Positions 20,949-32,439 of a stretch of 64,000 nucleotides of DNA are shown here, piece after piece. Under the pieces are notes generated by a model. It saw nothing but the letters and a program-made list of their open reading frames with translations. It had not been told where the DNA came from and ran no database searches. Position numbers and translations under genes: made by a program. Each line of letters begins with the position of its first letter. Within the stretch, counting starts at the first letter, position 1. The stretch is from NCBI GenBank assembly GCA_963580285.1, contig OY757014.1, positions 102,984,072-103,048,071 of the forward strand, in the 5' to 3' direction. This DNA comes from Lucinisca nassula. Taxonomy: Eukaryota; Mollusca; Bivalvia; Lucinida; Lucinidae.

Positions 20949-21040
20949 TACTCCAAGAAACGAATGTTACAGATATTTGTTAGAATCGCCTCACGGAGGT
21001 GATTCTAACAAATGTCTATAACATTTGTTTTTTGGAGTAA
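20949..21040. mobile_element. MITE-C copy, intact
   Basis: Ends TACTCCAAGAAACGAATG and CATTTGTTTTTTGGAGTA; core ATTTGTTAGAATCGCCTCAC / GAGGTGATTCTAACAAAT. Reference copy for the family, 92 bp. Confidence 0.8.
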
Positions 21041-21282
21041 TGATTGGGTAAAGGTCTTTTATTACCTATTCTAATGCACTTGTGTATGTAATGCAACATC
21101 TGATTGGATAACATAAAAAATATGCGACAGTATATTCTGCGATATACTGTCGGAAACCGGACGTCATCACGTAACGTCACTTTTCATTGGCTGGCATTTG
21201 GTTTTACGCAGCCCACTGCGCTTGCCGCCTTGTGCAAAATAATACAATTTTTATCTTAGCAACCAGAAAAGTGCATTAGAAT

Positions 21283-21447
21283 GGGGATAACTGTATTAAA
21301 AATTGTCATTTGGGAGGTAAATGGTCTGTTTTGCGGTCGCAAATTACGTTTTACGGCTCCGCTAACACGTCACCGTAAAACGAAATTTCCGACCGTAAAA
21401 CCTCGGATTTACCTCCCCTAATGACAATTAACAATACAGTTATCCCC
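21283..21447. mobile_element. 165-bp foldback element
   Basis: Arms GGGGATAACTGTATTAAAAA, GGGAGGTAAAT and their inverses, with internal GGTCGCAAATTACGTTTTAC / GTAAAACGAAATTTCCGACC. A small perfect hairpin (GACAGTATATTCTGCGATAT) lies upstream at 21123-21149. Confidence 0.75.
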
Positions 21448-21552
21448 TAATTATACACCTAACTGGGATTCTTTAGAACGGCAAATTCTTTATAACTAAT
21501 CTATACTCTAGTTAGTCTGTGTAGCTGAGCAGGCTGGTCTGTGTCTTATATC

Positions 21553-21834
21553 TGGTTGCTTTGTCCCTATCAACACTATAAGGTCATTTTGGAGACGTTG
21601 CTTCCAATTTTGTGTGACTTTTACCCGACATTGAGATGAAATGACATCTCAAGTCCTGTCGCCCAATGAAACCAATAGGGTTTATAAGCATGGACGGGCC
21701 GACTCGCACTGCATGCCTGGGCAGGCTTAGTTCCTCTAAGCAGTTTACCAGTACTCGTGTGCGGGTCGGTTTCAGCTCTGCGTGGAAGCATCATGCAGCC
21801 CATATATTTCTTCAAGCCCCGATGGGCGGGGGCC
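21553..21834 (-). mobile_element. SINE-V copy
   Basis: GTCATTTTGGAGACGTTGC, GGGTTTATAAGCATGGACGG, and head GCCCCGATGGGCGGGGGCC at the right. The tail end is decayed. Confidence 0.8.
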
Positions 21835-21902
21835 CAATATACCTTTCATTTGATGTGCAGCAACCTTTTGGTTTTAACAGTTTTGGGTCTAGAGCTGGAT
21901 CC

Positions 21903-21989
21903 CAAAAATGTATAGATTATGTAGAAAAATGACCATAAATGATCTGTATAACGTTTACTTTTATTCTGTAGAATATTTACATTTTTGTT
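21903..21989. mobile_element. Short foldback element, copy 3
   Basis: CCAAAAATGTATAGATTATG with AGAAAAATGACC and a decayed right arm; relative of 1576-1653. Confidence 0.45.
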
Positions 21990-22200
21990 CGGATATAACA
22001 AAAATGGGTTATATACATGGTTTCTGCTTTGGGCCTGAACAACAGGTATGTAAAGAGGTTGGCCTGGATCACTTGTGTTCAGAGGCATTACCTTATTTTA
22101 TGTTTTATATACTTAACATGTAAAATTCCAATCACGACAATTGTCGTCTACTTTGCTGTCTGCCGGTTACCTTAAAAGAATTTTTTTGCATTTTTTTTTT

Positions 22201-22264
22201 GCAAACAGTGTAGACCCAGATCAGACTGCTCCTGCAGGAGCAGTCTGATCTGGTCCCACACTGT
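22201..22264. mobile_element. MITE-E copy
   Basis: GCAAACAGTGTAGACCCAG, AGACTGCTCCTGCAGGAGCA, TCTGATCTGGTCCCACACTG: a near-perfect hairpin with a CCTGCAGG centre. Confidence 0.8.
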
Positions 22265-22525
22265 TATCCTGTATGCAAAAACATTTTTCAAAAGTTTGCA
22301 AACAAAATTCTGCAGAAGACATTTTCAGATGAAGTTTTTTTTTCGGCGTCTTAAGGGTTAACATGTATAGTAACTTAGCAACATCACAATACATTGTGAT
22401 GCCTGTCAATGTTCTGTTTTCTATAGAATCCATGACCAATTTAATATGGAGAAAATACTATGGAAAAAAAATATATGGAGAAAATCCAATTGGAAAAATC
22501 TGTGGAGAAATGCAATGAAGAAAGC

Positions 22526-22803
22526 CCGTCTCGGTAGCTGTGTCGGATGCGCGTCTGACTGGTGATCAGGAGGATGCAGGTTGGATACCTGCAGGGATCA
22601 TTAAATCTTTTCTACGGTCATTCTCTCCCTTCCGCTGATTCAAGAAGGGCAGTTGTCAGTTTCTGGAGAAAGAATATGCACTGTACTGGTTAACCCCTTA
22701 TACGTTTAGACCTGCCCAAGAAACAGGAAAAGTGTGGATAGGTAAAGTGACCGGCTCAAAAATGACCTAAATAGTGTTGACTGGGCCATTAAAGTCCAAA
22801 ACA
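22526..22803 (+). mobile_element. SINE-d copy, tRNA-headed
   Basis: A-box-like CGGTAGCTGTGTCGGATGCG and B-box-like GGTTGGATACC; body CAGTTTCTGGAGAAAGAATA; 3' part CCGGCTCAAAAATGACC, GTGTTGACTGGGCCATTAAA and an A-rich tail. Sister at 59027. Confidence 0.8.
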
Positions 22804-22862
22804 AAAAAAAAACACTATGAAGAAAATTCTTCAGAATATTTTGAGAAATGTCATTTGCCATT

Positions 22863-23146
22863 TTTGGACGGGTTTTTAAAAAAATCCGTCCTTTAAAATA
22901 GCGATGTCCGGGTGGGCGGGCGGGCGTCCTGCAGGCTGGCGGGCGGGCGTCGTCCCAGGTTTACCTTTTGGTTAACCTTTTTTCAAAGTGATATTTTTCA
23001 TCTGTTCTGTAGCAGATTGTTTTAATATCAGGACTTATTCATAATTGGAGGTATTATCCATAAATGGCGCAAAAGACTAAAATTTTGGCGGAAATTGTCA
23101 TTTTTCAAACTTGTGTTTTTCAGGTTTACCTTTTGGTTAACCTTTT
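22863..23146 (+). repeat. GGACGGGTTTTT repeat K, left part
   Basis: Starts with hairpin GGACGGGTTTTT...AAAAATCCGTCC, then GC-rich GGGCGGGCGGGCG, and contains TTTACCTTTTGGTTAACC twice (22961 and 23124). The second occurrence is broken by the Helentron-like element at 23147. Another copy of K is at 27561-27685. Confidence 0.6.
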
Positions 23147-23423
23147 TAGCTCACCTGTCACGTAGTGACAAGGTGAGCTTTTGTGATCACTTTTTGTCCG
23201 TCGTCCGTCGTGCGTGCGTGCGTCCGTGCGTCCGTCCGTGCGTCCGTAAACAATTTCAAATAAGTATATCTCTAAAACCACATGGCCAATCTTGATCAAA
23301 TTTCATGTGAAGCATCATCAGGTAGGGGGACAGGCTGCATAAGGTTTTTGGGCTGATCAGATTGGAACTCTGGTTGCCATGGCAACATATAGCTCCCATA
23401 GACTTATAATGGGAAAAATTTAA

Positions 23424-26400
23424 AAAATCTTCTCTGAAACCACAGGGCCGAGAGCTTAGATATTTAGCATGTAGCAACGGCCAGTGGTCACCTACATAAT
23501 TCCTGCCAATCATACCCCTGGGTTTCAAATGGGCCACGCCCCGGGGCCCCTTCTCTCCCATAGACTCATAATGGAAAAAAAGCTTCAAAAATCTTCTTCT
23601 CTGAAACCACAGGACCCAGAGCTTAGATATTTAGCATGTAGCAACGGCAAGTGGTTACCTACATAATTCCTGCCAATCATGCCCCTGGGGTCCAAATGGG
23701 CCACGCCCTGGGGCCCCTTAGCTCCCATAGACTCATAATGGAAAAAAAAGCTTCAAAAATCTTCTTCTCTGAAACCACAGGACCCAGAGCTTAGATATTT
23801 AGCATGTAGCAACGGCCAGTGGTCACCTACATAATTCCTGCCAATCATGCCCCTGGGTTTCAAATGGGCCACGCCCCGAGGCCCCTTCTCTCCCATAGAC
23901 TCATAATGGAACAAAAAGCTTCAAAAATCTTCTTCTCGGAAACCACAAGGCCCAGAGCTTAGATATTTAGCATGTAGCAACGGCCAGTGGTCACCTACAT
24001 AATTCCTGCCAATCATGCCCCTGGGGTCCAAATGGGCCACGCCCCGGGGCCATTTGGCTCCTATAGACTCATAATGGAAAAAAGCTTCAAAAATCTTCTT
24101 CTCTGAAACCACAGGGCCCAGACCTCAGGTATTTGACATGTAGCAATGGCAAGTGGTCACCTACATAATTCCTGCCAATCATGCCCCTGGTGTCCAAACG
24201 GGCCACGCCCCGGGGCCCTTTAGCTCCTATAGACTCATAATGGAAAAAAAAGCTTCAAAAATATTCTTCTCTGAAACCACAGGGCCCAGAGCTTAGATAT
24301 TTAGCATGTAGCAACCGCCAGTGGTCACCTACATAATTCCTGCCAATCATGCCCCTAGGGTCCAAATTGGCCACGCCCCGGGGCCCCTTCGCTCCCATAG
24401 ACTCATACTGGAACAAAAAGCTTCAAAAATCTTCTTCTCAGAAACCACAGGGCGCAGAGCTTAGATATTTAGCATGTAGCAATGGCAAGTGGTCACCTAC
24501 ATAATTCCTGCCAATCATGCCCCTGGGGTCCAAACGGGCCACGCCTCGGGGCCCTTTAGCTCCTATAGACTCATAATGGAAAAAAGCTTCAAAAATCTTC
24601 TTCTCTGAAACCACAGGGCCCAGAGCTGAGATATTTGGCATGTAGCAACGGCAAGTGGTCACCTACATAATTCCTGCCAATCATGCCCCTGGGTTCCAAA
24701 TTGGCCACACCCCAGGGCCCCTTCGCTCCAATAGACTCATAATGGTAAAAAAGCTTCAAAAATCTTCTTCTCTGAAACCACAGGGTCCAGAGCTTAGATA
24801 TTTAGCATGTAGCAATGGCAAGTGGTCACCTACATAATTCCTGCCAATCATGCCCCTGGGTTTCAAATGGGGGACGCCCCGGGGCCCCTTCGCTCCCATA
24901 GACTCATAATGGAACAAAAAGCTTCAAAAATCTTCTACGCGGAAACCACAAGGCCCAGAGCTTAGATATTTAGCATGTAGCAACCGCAAGTGGTCACCTA
25001 CAAAATTCCTGCCAATCATGCCCCTGGTACCCAAAAGGGCCACGCCCCAGACCCCTTTAGCTCCTATAGACTCATAATGGAAAAAAAGCTTCAAAAATCT
25101 TCTTCTCTGAAACCACAGGGCCCCGAGCTGAGATATTTTGCATGTAGCAACGGCAAGTGGTAACCTACATAATTCCTGCCAATCATGCCCCTGGGGTCCA
25201 AATTGGCCACACCCCGGGGCCCCTTAGCTCCCATAGACTCATAATGGAAAAAAAGCTTCAAAAATCTTCTTCTCTGAAACCACAGGACCCAGAGCTTAGA
25301 TATTTAGCATGTAGCAACCGCCAGTGGTCACCTACATAATTCCTGCCAATCATGCCCCTGGGTTCCAAATGGGCGACGCCCCGGGGCCCCTTCGCTCCCA
25401 CAGACTCACAATGGAACAAAAAGCTTCAAAAACTTCTACTGGGAAACCACAAGGCCCAGAGCTTAGATATTTAGCATGTAGCAACGGCCAGTGGTCACCT
25501 ACATAATTCCTGCCAATCATGCCCCTGGGGTCCAAATGGGCCACGCCCCGGGGCCCTTTGGCTCCTATAGACTCATAATGGAAAAAAGCTTCAAAAATCT
25601 TCTTCTCTGAAACCACAGGGCCCAGACCTCAGGTATTTGACATGTAGCAATGGCAAGTGGTCACCTACATAAATCCTGCCAATCATGCCCCTAGGGTCCA
25701 AATGGGCCAGGCCCTGGGGCCCCTTAGCTCCCATAGACTCAAAATGGAAAAAAAAACTTCAAAAATATTCTTCTCTGAAACCAAAGGGCCCACAGTTTAG
25801 ATATTTAGCATGTAGCAAGGGCAATTGGTCACCTACATAATTCCTGCCAATCATGCCCCTGGGTTCCAAATGGGCCACGAGCCTGGGCCCCTTTGCTCCC
25901 ATAGACTCATAATGGAAAAAGCTTAAAAAATCTTCTTCTCTGAAACCACAGCGCCCAGAGCTTAGATATTACGCACATAGCAATCGCAAGTGGTCACCTA
26001 CATAATTCCTGCCAATCATGTCACTGGGATCCAAAAGGGCCAAGCCCCGGGGCCACTTAGCTCCTATAGACTCATAATGGAAAAAAAGCTTAAAAATCTT
26101 CTTCTCTGAAACCACAGGGCCCAGAGCTTAGATATTTAGCATGTAGCAATGGCAAGTGGTCACCTACATAAATCCTGCCAATCATGTCCCTGGGGTCCAA
26201 ATGGGCCCCACCCTGGGACCCCCTTAGCTCCCATAGACCCATAATGGAAAAAAGACTTCAAAAATCTTCTTCTCTGAAACCACAGCGCCCAGAGCTTAGA
26301 TATTTAGCATGTAGCAACGGCAAGTGGTCACCTTCATATTTCCTGCTAATCATGCCCCTTGGGTCAAAATGGGCCACGCCCCCTTAGCTCCCATAGACTC

Positions 26401-27170
26401 ATAATTGTAAAAAGCTTCAAAAATGTTCTTCTCAGAAACTGTGAAGCACAGAACTTAGATATTTAGTATCTAGCAACATAAAATAGCCAGCTACATAAAT
26501 CCAGCTAACCCTGCCCCTGGGGTCAAAATTGGCCTCGCCCCAGCTCATCACCTCCAATAGACTTATAATGGAAAAAAACTTAAAAGATCTTCTTCTATGA
26601 AACCATAAGGCCCAGAGCTTAGATTTTTAGTATGTAGCAACATCAAGTAGCCACCTACATAAATCCTGCCAGTTATGCCCCTGGGATCCAAATGGGCCCC
26701 AACCCAGGGCTCTTTAGCTTCCATAGACTTAAAATTGGAGAAACTTCAAAAATCTTCTTCTCTGAAACCACAGGGCCCTTATAATGAAAAAAAAAAAAAA
26801 CTTAAAATGGGGAAAAAATCTTCAAAAATCTTCTTCTCTGAAACCATAAGTCCCAGAGCTTAGGTATTTAGCATGTAGCAATGTCGAGTGGTCGCCTACA
26901 TGAATCCTGCCAATCATGCCCCTGGGGTCCAAATCCTGTGGCCCCTAAACTCCAACAAACTTATAATGGAAAAGGCTTCAAACATCTTCTTTGAAACCAT
27001 GAAGTACAGACCTTAGATATTTAGTATATAGCAACACAAAATGGTCACCTACATAAATCCTGCCAACCATGCCCTTTGGGTCAAAATTGGTCCAGCCCCA
27101 GGGCTCATTAGCTCCTATAGACTTAAACTGGAAAAAACTAAAGTATCATTTTTCTCCAAAACCATAAGGC
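23424..27170 (+). repeat. About 167-bp tandem array, about 22 units
   Basis: Each unit carries CTTCTCTGAAACCACAGG, AGAGCTTAGATATTTAGCAT, ACCTACATAATTCCTGCC and GACTCATAATGGAAAAAA. Central units are very similar; the units after about 26400 are diverged. Many short open frames in both directions (60-110 codons) come from this periodicity and are not genes. Confidence 0.9.
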
Positions 27171-27177
27171 ACAGATT

Positions 27178-27340
27178 TTGTTTGATTTGTGGTTTTACAT
27201 CCCCATCAACACTGTATAGGTCATTTTGGAGATGTCTCTTCCAATTTTGTGGGACCATACATTGAGATGAAATTACATCTCAAGCCCTGTTGCCCAATGA
27301 AACCAGTAGGGTTTATAAGCATGGACACCGCTTTGCCTGA
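27178..27340 (-). mobile_element. Truncated SINE-V inside the tandem array
   Basis: TGTTTGATTTGTGG, CACTGTATAGGTCATTTTGG and GGGTTTATAAGCATGGAC, with the head missing. It splits the last tandem unit (CAGATTTTG ... GAGCTTAGATATTTA). Confidence 0.75.
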
Positions 27341-27440
27341 GCTTAGATATTTATTATGTAGCAATGTCAAGTAGTCTCCTACACTAATGATTTTCTGGTA
27401 CACAGGTGAGCGATATAGGGCCATTGGGCCCTCTTGTTTC

Positions 27441-27531
27441 AAATGCCAGTGTAGTGGATATAGTGCTGGACTACGAATCCTATTGTTGACTATGAATCTG
27501 AGGGGCGTGAGTTCAAACCCCGGTGGAGACA
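27441..27531 (+). other. tRNA-like sequence, possible SINE head
   Basis: CAGTGTAGTGGATATAG resembles an A box and GAGTTCAAACCCCGG a B box, about 65 bp apart. The acceptor stem does not close cleanly, so I do not call a tRNA gene. It lies directly after the 3' end of the 4.3 kb element. Confidence 0.35.
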
Positions 27532-27560
27532 TTTTTTTTCTTCCTTTCTTTTTTCATTCT

Positions 27561-27685
27561 TTTTGGACGGGTTTTTCAAGGAAAAATTCCGTCCTTTAGA
27601 ATAGCGATGTCCGTGCGGGCGGCCGGGCGTCCCGGTTTACCTTTTGGTTAACCTTTTTTCAAAAACCCGTCCATAATGCATTTTG
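27561..27685 (+). repeat. Repeat K, compact copy
   Basis: Hairpin GGACGGGTTTTT...AATTCCGTCC, then TTTACCTTTTGGTTAACC, then AAAAACCCGTCC, the inverse of the start. Subterminal inverted repeats suggest another Helentron-like family, but the 3' hairpin end is not recognisable. Confidence 0.5.
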
Positions 27686-27867
27686 GCGTTTTTCTTGTGG
27701 AAAAAAAAAGCAGTGCAGATCAGCCTACCCGTCTGCACAGTCTGACCAGCACCTTTCTGTTCGTTGCTTGGATAGTACCTAATTGTCATGTCTTTGATTT
27801 CATGGTTTCAGTTTTAACCCAAGCCAATTATCGTCTGCTTTGACGTCTGCTGGTTACTTTAAAAGCC

Positions 27868-27945
27868 ATTTTTGCAAACATTGTGGACCCAAATCATACT
27901 GCTCCTTTAGGAGCAGTCTGATTTGGGTCCAAACTGTTTGCCTGT
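27868..27945. mobile_element. MITE-E copy
   Basis: TTGCAAACATTGTGGACCC, TGCTCCTTTAGGAGCAGTC, TTTGGGTCCAAACTGTTTGC. Confidence 0.75.
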
Positions 27946-28188
27946 ACGCAAAAATATTTTTAAAAAGTTTGCCAAAAAATTAGCAGACGGCATAAGCAGA
28001 CGGCAGTTTTTGATGTAGTTTTTTCTCAGCGTCTAAAGGGTTTTAAAACACACCGGTATAAAACACACACACAGGAAACGTTTGTATATGTTTTGGGATT
28101 ATAAAATGAGCTACTATACAGTGCCACCCACACCTGCTAAGGCACCTAAGGCCTTGGTCCCACACATTTAACTAAGACAACTAGATTG

Positions 28189-28396
28189 GGCTACATGATG
28201 CTTCCACGCTCAGCTTAAAGCAACTGCACATGAGTACTGGTAAACTGCTTGGAATGCCTAAGCCTGCATTAACGAAGTGGTGTAAGTCCCTGAATATAAA
28301 CCCTATTGGTTTGTTTGGGTGGTAGGGCGTGAGATGGCATTACATCTTAATGTCGGGTAAAAACCCCACACAACTAGAAGCATTGTCTCCAAAATG
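28189..28396 (+). mobile_element. SINE-V fragment
   Basis: GGGCTACATGATGCTTCCAC to AGCATTGTCTCCAAAATGA; head and 3' tail are missing. Confidence 0.7.
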
Positions 28397-28667
28397 ATCT
28401 CAGAACGTATATGTAACATTAGCCTCAATTCGAACAAACAAAACCTAAGAAACAAATGGGCCAGCACAAAGGTAGGTCAGTTTGACTTACTGCGACAAAA
28501 ATGGCGTGTCTTGTTTAATACCAGGTCGACCGTATATCACCTCCCATCAGCCCAACCTCCACCGAACTTCATCAGTGAACGTACCAAAGCAGTCACACAG
28601 TCACAATCCCCAAATGGGATCAATGTCACCTACAGGGAAGATATTCTACCAAGCTTACCAGGGCCCA

Positions 28668-28908
28668 GTTGTTCAAAGCATCGTTAGCTTAACGAGCTCG
28701 TTAGTGGTCATATTGTTAACTCTTCTAGCAAGTACAATATAAAAAAATTTGGTATTTTTGCTGAAAAAATGTGTGCAGCTTTTGCATCCGCAAAAGCTGC
28801 TCACATTTTTTTCAGCAAATATTTCAGCATATTTGCCATATTTAATGATCAAAGTTTTAACGATACGTTAACTAACGACGTCGTTAGTTTTGAACAATTG
28901 GCCCCAGG
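28668..28908. mobile_element. MITE-G copy, well preserved
   Basis: Ends GGGCCCAGTTGTTCAAAGC and GTTTTGAACAATTGGCCCC. Nested palindromes: CGTTAGCTTAACGAGCTCG, GCAGCTTTTGCATCCGC and TAACGACGTCGTTAG. Confidence 0.8.
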
Positions 28909-29294
28909 TCATCAGTGTATCTCAATTCTCAACGCCCACACGTTCCAGCTCCGCATAACGATATCACACCCGTGTGGCAAGTGCATTCTTTAATATCCCC
29001 TTTAATTTACATCATATTATGTCTCAGTGACCTATTCCTATGGCATTTATTACCTATGACATTTTTTCAGGTAATCGCTGACATTTTTACCTCTGAAATT
29101 TTTACCTCTGACATTTTTTTCTTATGTCATTTTTTCCTCTGGCTTTTTTACCTACAATCGAAGTTGTAAACACAAATTCTGCTCTAGAGCACACGATGAA
29201 AACATGTAAACAAAAACAGTAGTTCTTTCTATGTATTGTGGTCTGAATTGGTCATAACATCTAGAGAGTAAAGTATGAACTCCTATAACTGTTT

Positions 29295-29440
29295 TCCCAT
29301 GCTGTACCAAAATGGACTCTACTACCTTATATATAGCACAGGTCCATTTCAAAATTTAGGGGTGTCAGGTTGTGTTTCTCTTCAAAATTTATTAAATAAA
29401 AATGGCTGAACTTTTTGTAAAAAAGTATACGCCCTGATTA
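29295..29440 (+). repeat. Dispersed repeat shared with 17520-17660
   Basis: TACCTTATATATAGCACAGG, TTTAGGGGTGTCAGGTT and CTTCAAAATTTATT are in the same order as at 17520-17660. Confidence 0.55.
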
Positions 29441-29745
29441 GTTTGTTTTGATTGTCTGATTTGAAGTTGCACGTCCCTGTCAACACTATTTAGGCCATTT
29501 TGGAGACGTTACTTCCAATTTTGTGGGACTTTTACCCATCATTGAGATGAAGAGACATCTCAATTCCTGCCGCCCAATGAAACCGATATGGTTTTTATGC
29601 ATGGACGGTCCGACTCGCACCAGTTTGCCTGGGCAGGCTCAGACCTTCTAAGCGGTTTACCAGTACTCATGTGCGGTCGGTTTCAGCACTGCATGGAAGC
29701 ATCATGCAGCCCAAACTATTTCTTCAAGCCCCGACTGGCGGGGGT
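29441..29745 (-). mobile_element. SINE-V copy
   Basis: Tail at the left (TTTGTTTTGATTGTCTGATT), body GCCATTTTGGAGACG, head CCCCGACTGGCGGGGG at the right. Confidence 0.8.
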
Positions 29746-30803
29746 AGGCCATTCACCCATTTTGGTGTTTCTGGTACCAAATGGTTTAAGAGATAAGAAC
29801 AATGCTTCTTTGTTTTTGGATCTTTGAATGAACATGTGTGTAACATATGAACCTGCCAGGTTAAAGAATTCCAAGCATCGCCAAATGTCATGTTTGTGCT
29901 TCACTAGATTTTGATTCCAAAAAGGCCTGTGCAGATAGTTGGTTTAATCATGGGTTTCATTACTTTGATGGAATACTTTTTGTGCCAAGAATGCAATTAT
30001 TTGTATTTTCAGATTGTATCTTATACCACTTGTCATGTTAAATAACAAGCATGCACAATATTTTGACATTAAAGAATTACGTGTGGTAGTTTCTCAAGTA
30101 AAATTACAGTTATGTCAACCATTTGACAATGTGTTTTTCTTGATCCAATCTCTGTGACTATGCTGTTTTTTTTTCCAAATAAGAATTGAAATATACTTTA
30201 CTTCTAAGGATGTGAGTTTCAACACTTGAAGTTTGCTACTGACTTTATCCTGCGGGGTCAAAAACAAACTTTCGTTGAGACTGACTGTGAATGACTGTGA
30301 AATTTCTATACCGTGGAAAGTACTCGTTTTTGCTTTGAGTAAAGACAACTGACATTTTTTTTCCCTGCTGATATATTTAGTTGTTCAGCTAAACTTTGTG
30401 CAAAGGTTTTATCTGAAACACCCGCTATTTACTGCAGTTTTCTCCAAACGAGCCAAATCCAAATGAGTACGGCGACTTGGATTTTTAACTACGGCAACTT
30501 AGAAAAATGCTGAATTAACTGTACGGCTACTCGCATCACAAAATTTCCCTTTGGAGACTACTGATAACATTTTTATACCGTTGGGTATGGTAAATCGTTA
30601 TGGTATTTATCATATTCGGTTTCATCACATGGTCAGGGGTCGTTTCTAGTGTCAGTACTATTCGGAAATCAATCTTTTCACCTTGAATATTCTATTTCAT
30701 CTCAGTACACTTTAGAAACTACATAGACAACACAAGGTTGCCTGTTAAAAAAGTGTTCATCTCCTTCAAGAAGAAGGCGAAGATGTCTTTGGATTAGCGT
30801 TTT
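29746..30803. other. No recognisable gene or repeat
   Basis: About 1 kb of AT-rich sequence without a convincing exon. The word TTGAATATTCTATTTCATCT at 30680-30716 recurs at 31565-31601, on the other side of the Helentron-like copy at 30804. Confidence 0.4.
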
Positions 30804-31362
30804 TAGCTCGTCTGTTTTTTGAAAAAAAAACTTTCGAGCTATTGTCATCACTCCGGCGTCTGCGTTGTCGTTGTCGTCGTCTGGCGTCGTCTGGCGTCGT
30901 CGTTCCAAAAAAACTTAACCTTGGCTATAACTTAAAAAGTATTAGACCTAGCCTCATGAAACTTCATACACACACTCATCATGACAAGAGCTACATTTTG
31001 ACCAAGGACCATAACAACATTGTTGATTTTGGCTGAATTATCTCCCCTTTTCCAATTTTTTTCTGAAACACATTTTTTGCTCTCATTTTAATACTATTCA
31101 CAACAGAGCCTTCAAACTTCACATGAATGTTCCTTGGGACAAGACCTTTTCAGTGATACCACACTTTTTGATCTGTGACCTTGATCTTTGAACTTTGACC
31201 TATTTTTCGAAAATTTAACCGAAAACCTTAACCTTGACCATATTTCCAAAAGTATTTGGCCTACCTTCATGAAACTTCATACGCATACTCACCATCACAA
31301 GAGCCATGAAAAAAGTGACATGGAAAAACAGACGAGCATGGCGCCGCTTGCGGTGCTCTTGT
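30804..31362 (+). mobile_element. Helentron-like element, short copy, TAGCTCGTCTG family
   Basis: Same ends as 10650-12032 (TAGCTCGTCTGTTTTTT; AAAAACAGACGAGC, hairpin GCGCCGCTTGCGGTGC, CTCTTGT). One 250-bp unit and part of one 300-bp unit remain; the middle is deleted. The first 450 bp are almost identical to 10903-11370, so the family moved recently. Flanks GCGTTT and TTGATA fit insertion at T/T. Confidence 0.8.
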
Positions 31363-31619
31363 TTGATATATTTTTCCGTTCAAAAAGGGAAGTTACTTTG
31401 GCTGTAATATAAAGAACAGCTTTTTGAATTACGGACAACGTGAAAACATAACTACATGTATAATCAAAGAACGATTATTTCAGCTCAATGGAAAAAAACT
31501 CTATCTATCTATTTTTGTTTTTGTTTTTTCGAACTCGGAGATCCCGTAGTGGCGTGCATTTTTCATCTTGAATATTCTATTTCATCTCAGTACACTTTAG
31601 ACAGCAAGAAACCACGGAA

Positions 31620-32048
31620 ATGCTGGAGCAAAAGAAAAACATTTAAACGACATCTCCACCTAGGCTACTGGTCCGATTTCAAAATAATTTCAAAGGAATG
31701 TTCCTTTGGTGACCCTCTTCCACAATTGCTAAAATGGTTCGGCTCCGCTGAACCAACTTGCCATCAGAGCTAAAAACAAAACTTTAAATGATGTCTCCTC
31801 CTAGAATAATGGACCGAGTTCAAAATAATTTCACAGGAATGCTCCTTGGGAAACCCTCTACCAAAACTGCTAATATGGTTCCACTCGGCTGAAGAAAATG
31901 GCCACCAGAGCCAAAAAAAACTTTAACTGACATCTTCTCCTTGGATAATGATCGATTTTAAAATAATTTCACAGGAATGTTCCTTGGGTGACCCTCTACC
32001 AAAACTATTAAAACGGTTCTGCTCTGCTGAAGAAAATGGCCACCGGAG
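31620..32048 (+). repeat. About 142-bp tandem array, three units
   Basis: Units carry CAAAATAATTTCACAGGAAT, CCTTGGG-GACCCTCTACC and AATGGCCACCAGAGC. Diverged units of the same array reappear at 35820-36180, so the array was split by the intervening sequence. Confidence 0.7.
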
Positions 32049-32439
32049 TTAAAATACAAACTAGAGGCCCAAGTGGGCCAGAATCGCTCACCTGGATGAG
32101 GTTATCATACATTATCGCTTACCTGGATGTGGCTATCATATAATACATGGCGCCTTGGTGGACATTTTGTCCATCAGATCACAGGTTTTCAGTTTTCAAG
32201 CGGGCCCTACTTTTCCTACTTTTCTCCACTTTTTATGTTGCTCCTACTTTTCCCTACTTTTTTCTCAAAATGCCCTACTATCCCTACTTTTTCAAAAAAA
32301 AAAAAGGTAAAAAAGGGTTTTCATTGAAGCTTTTCTAAATGTGTGTTTTCAATGAAGGTTTTCTAATTCCTGTCTGAGGTTATTAGATAACCTCGAGCAA
32401 AGCTCAGTCATCTTATGCCATGGCCTGTTGTCCGACATC

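Larger units (their letters stand above)
23147..27437 (+). mobile_element. Helentron-like element, 4.3 kb, TAGCTCACCTG family
   Basis: 5' end TAGCTCACCTGTCACG with its own hairpin (AGCTCACCTGTCAC...AAGGTGAGCT). Near the 3' end are the inverse ACAGGTGAGC (27402-27411), hairpin AGGGCCATTGGGCCCT and end CTCTTGT. The left flank GGTTAACCTTTT and right flank TTCAAA rejoin to the uninterrupted repeat seen at 22961 and 27635, so insertion was between T and T without longer duplication. No Rep/helicase frame. A (G)TCCGTCCGTGCG block follows the 5' end, then a long tandem array. Confidence 0.8.

Noticed and set aside
23256..25616. Many 60-110-codon frames on both strands
   Set aside because: They repeat with the 167-bp tandem array inside a transposon and have no independent coding signal.
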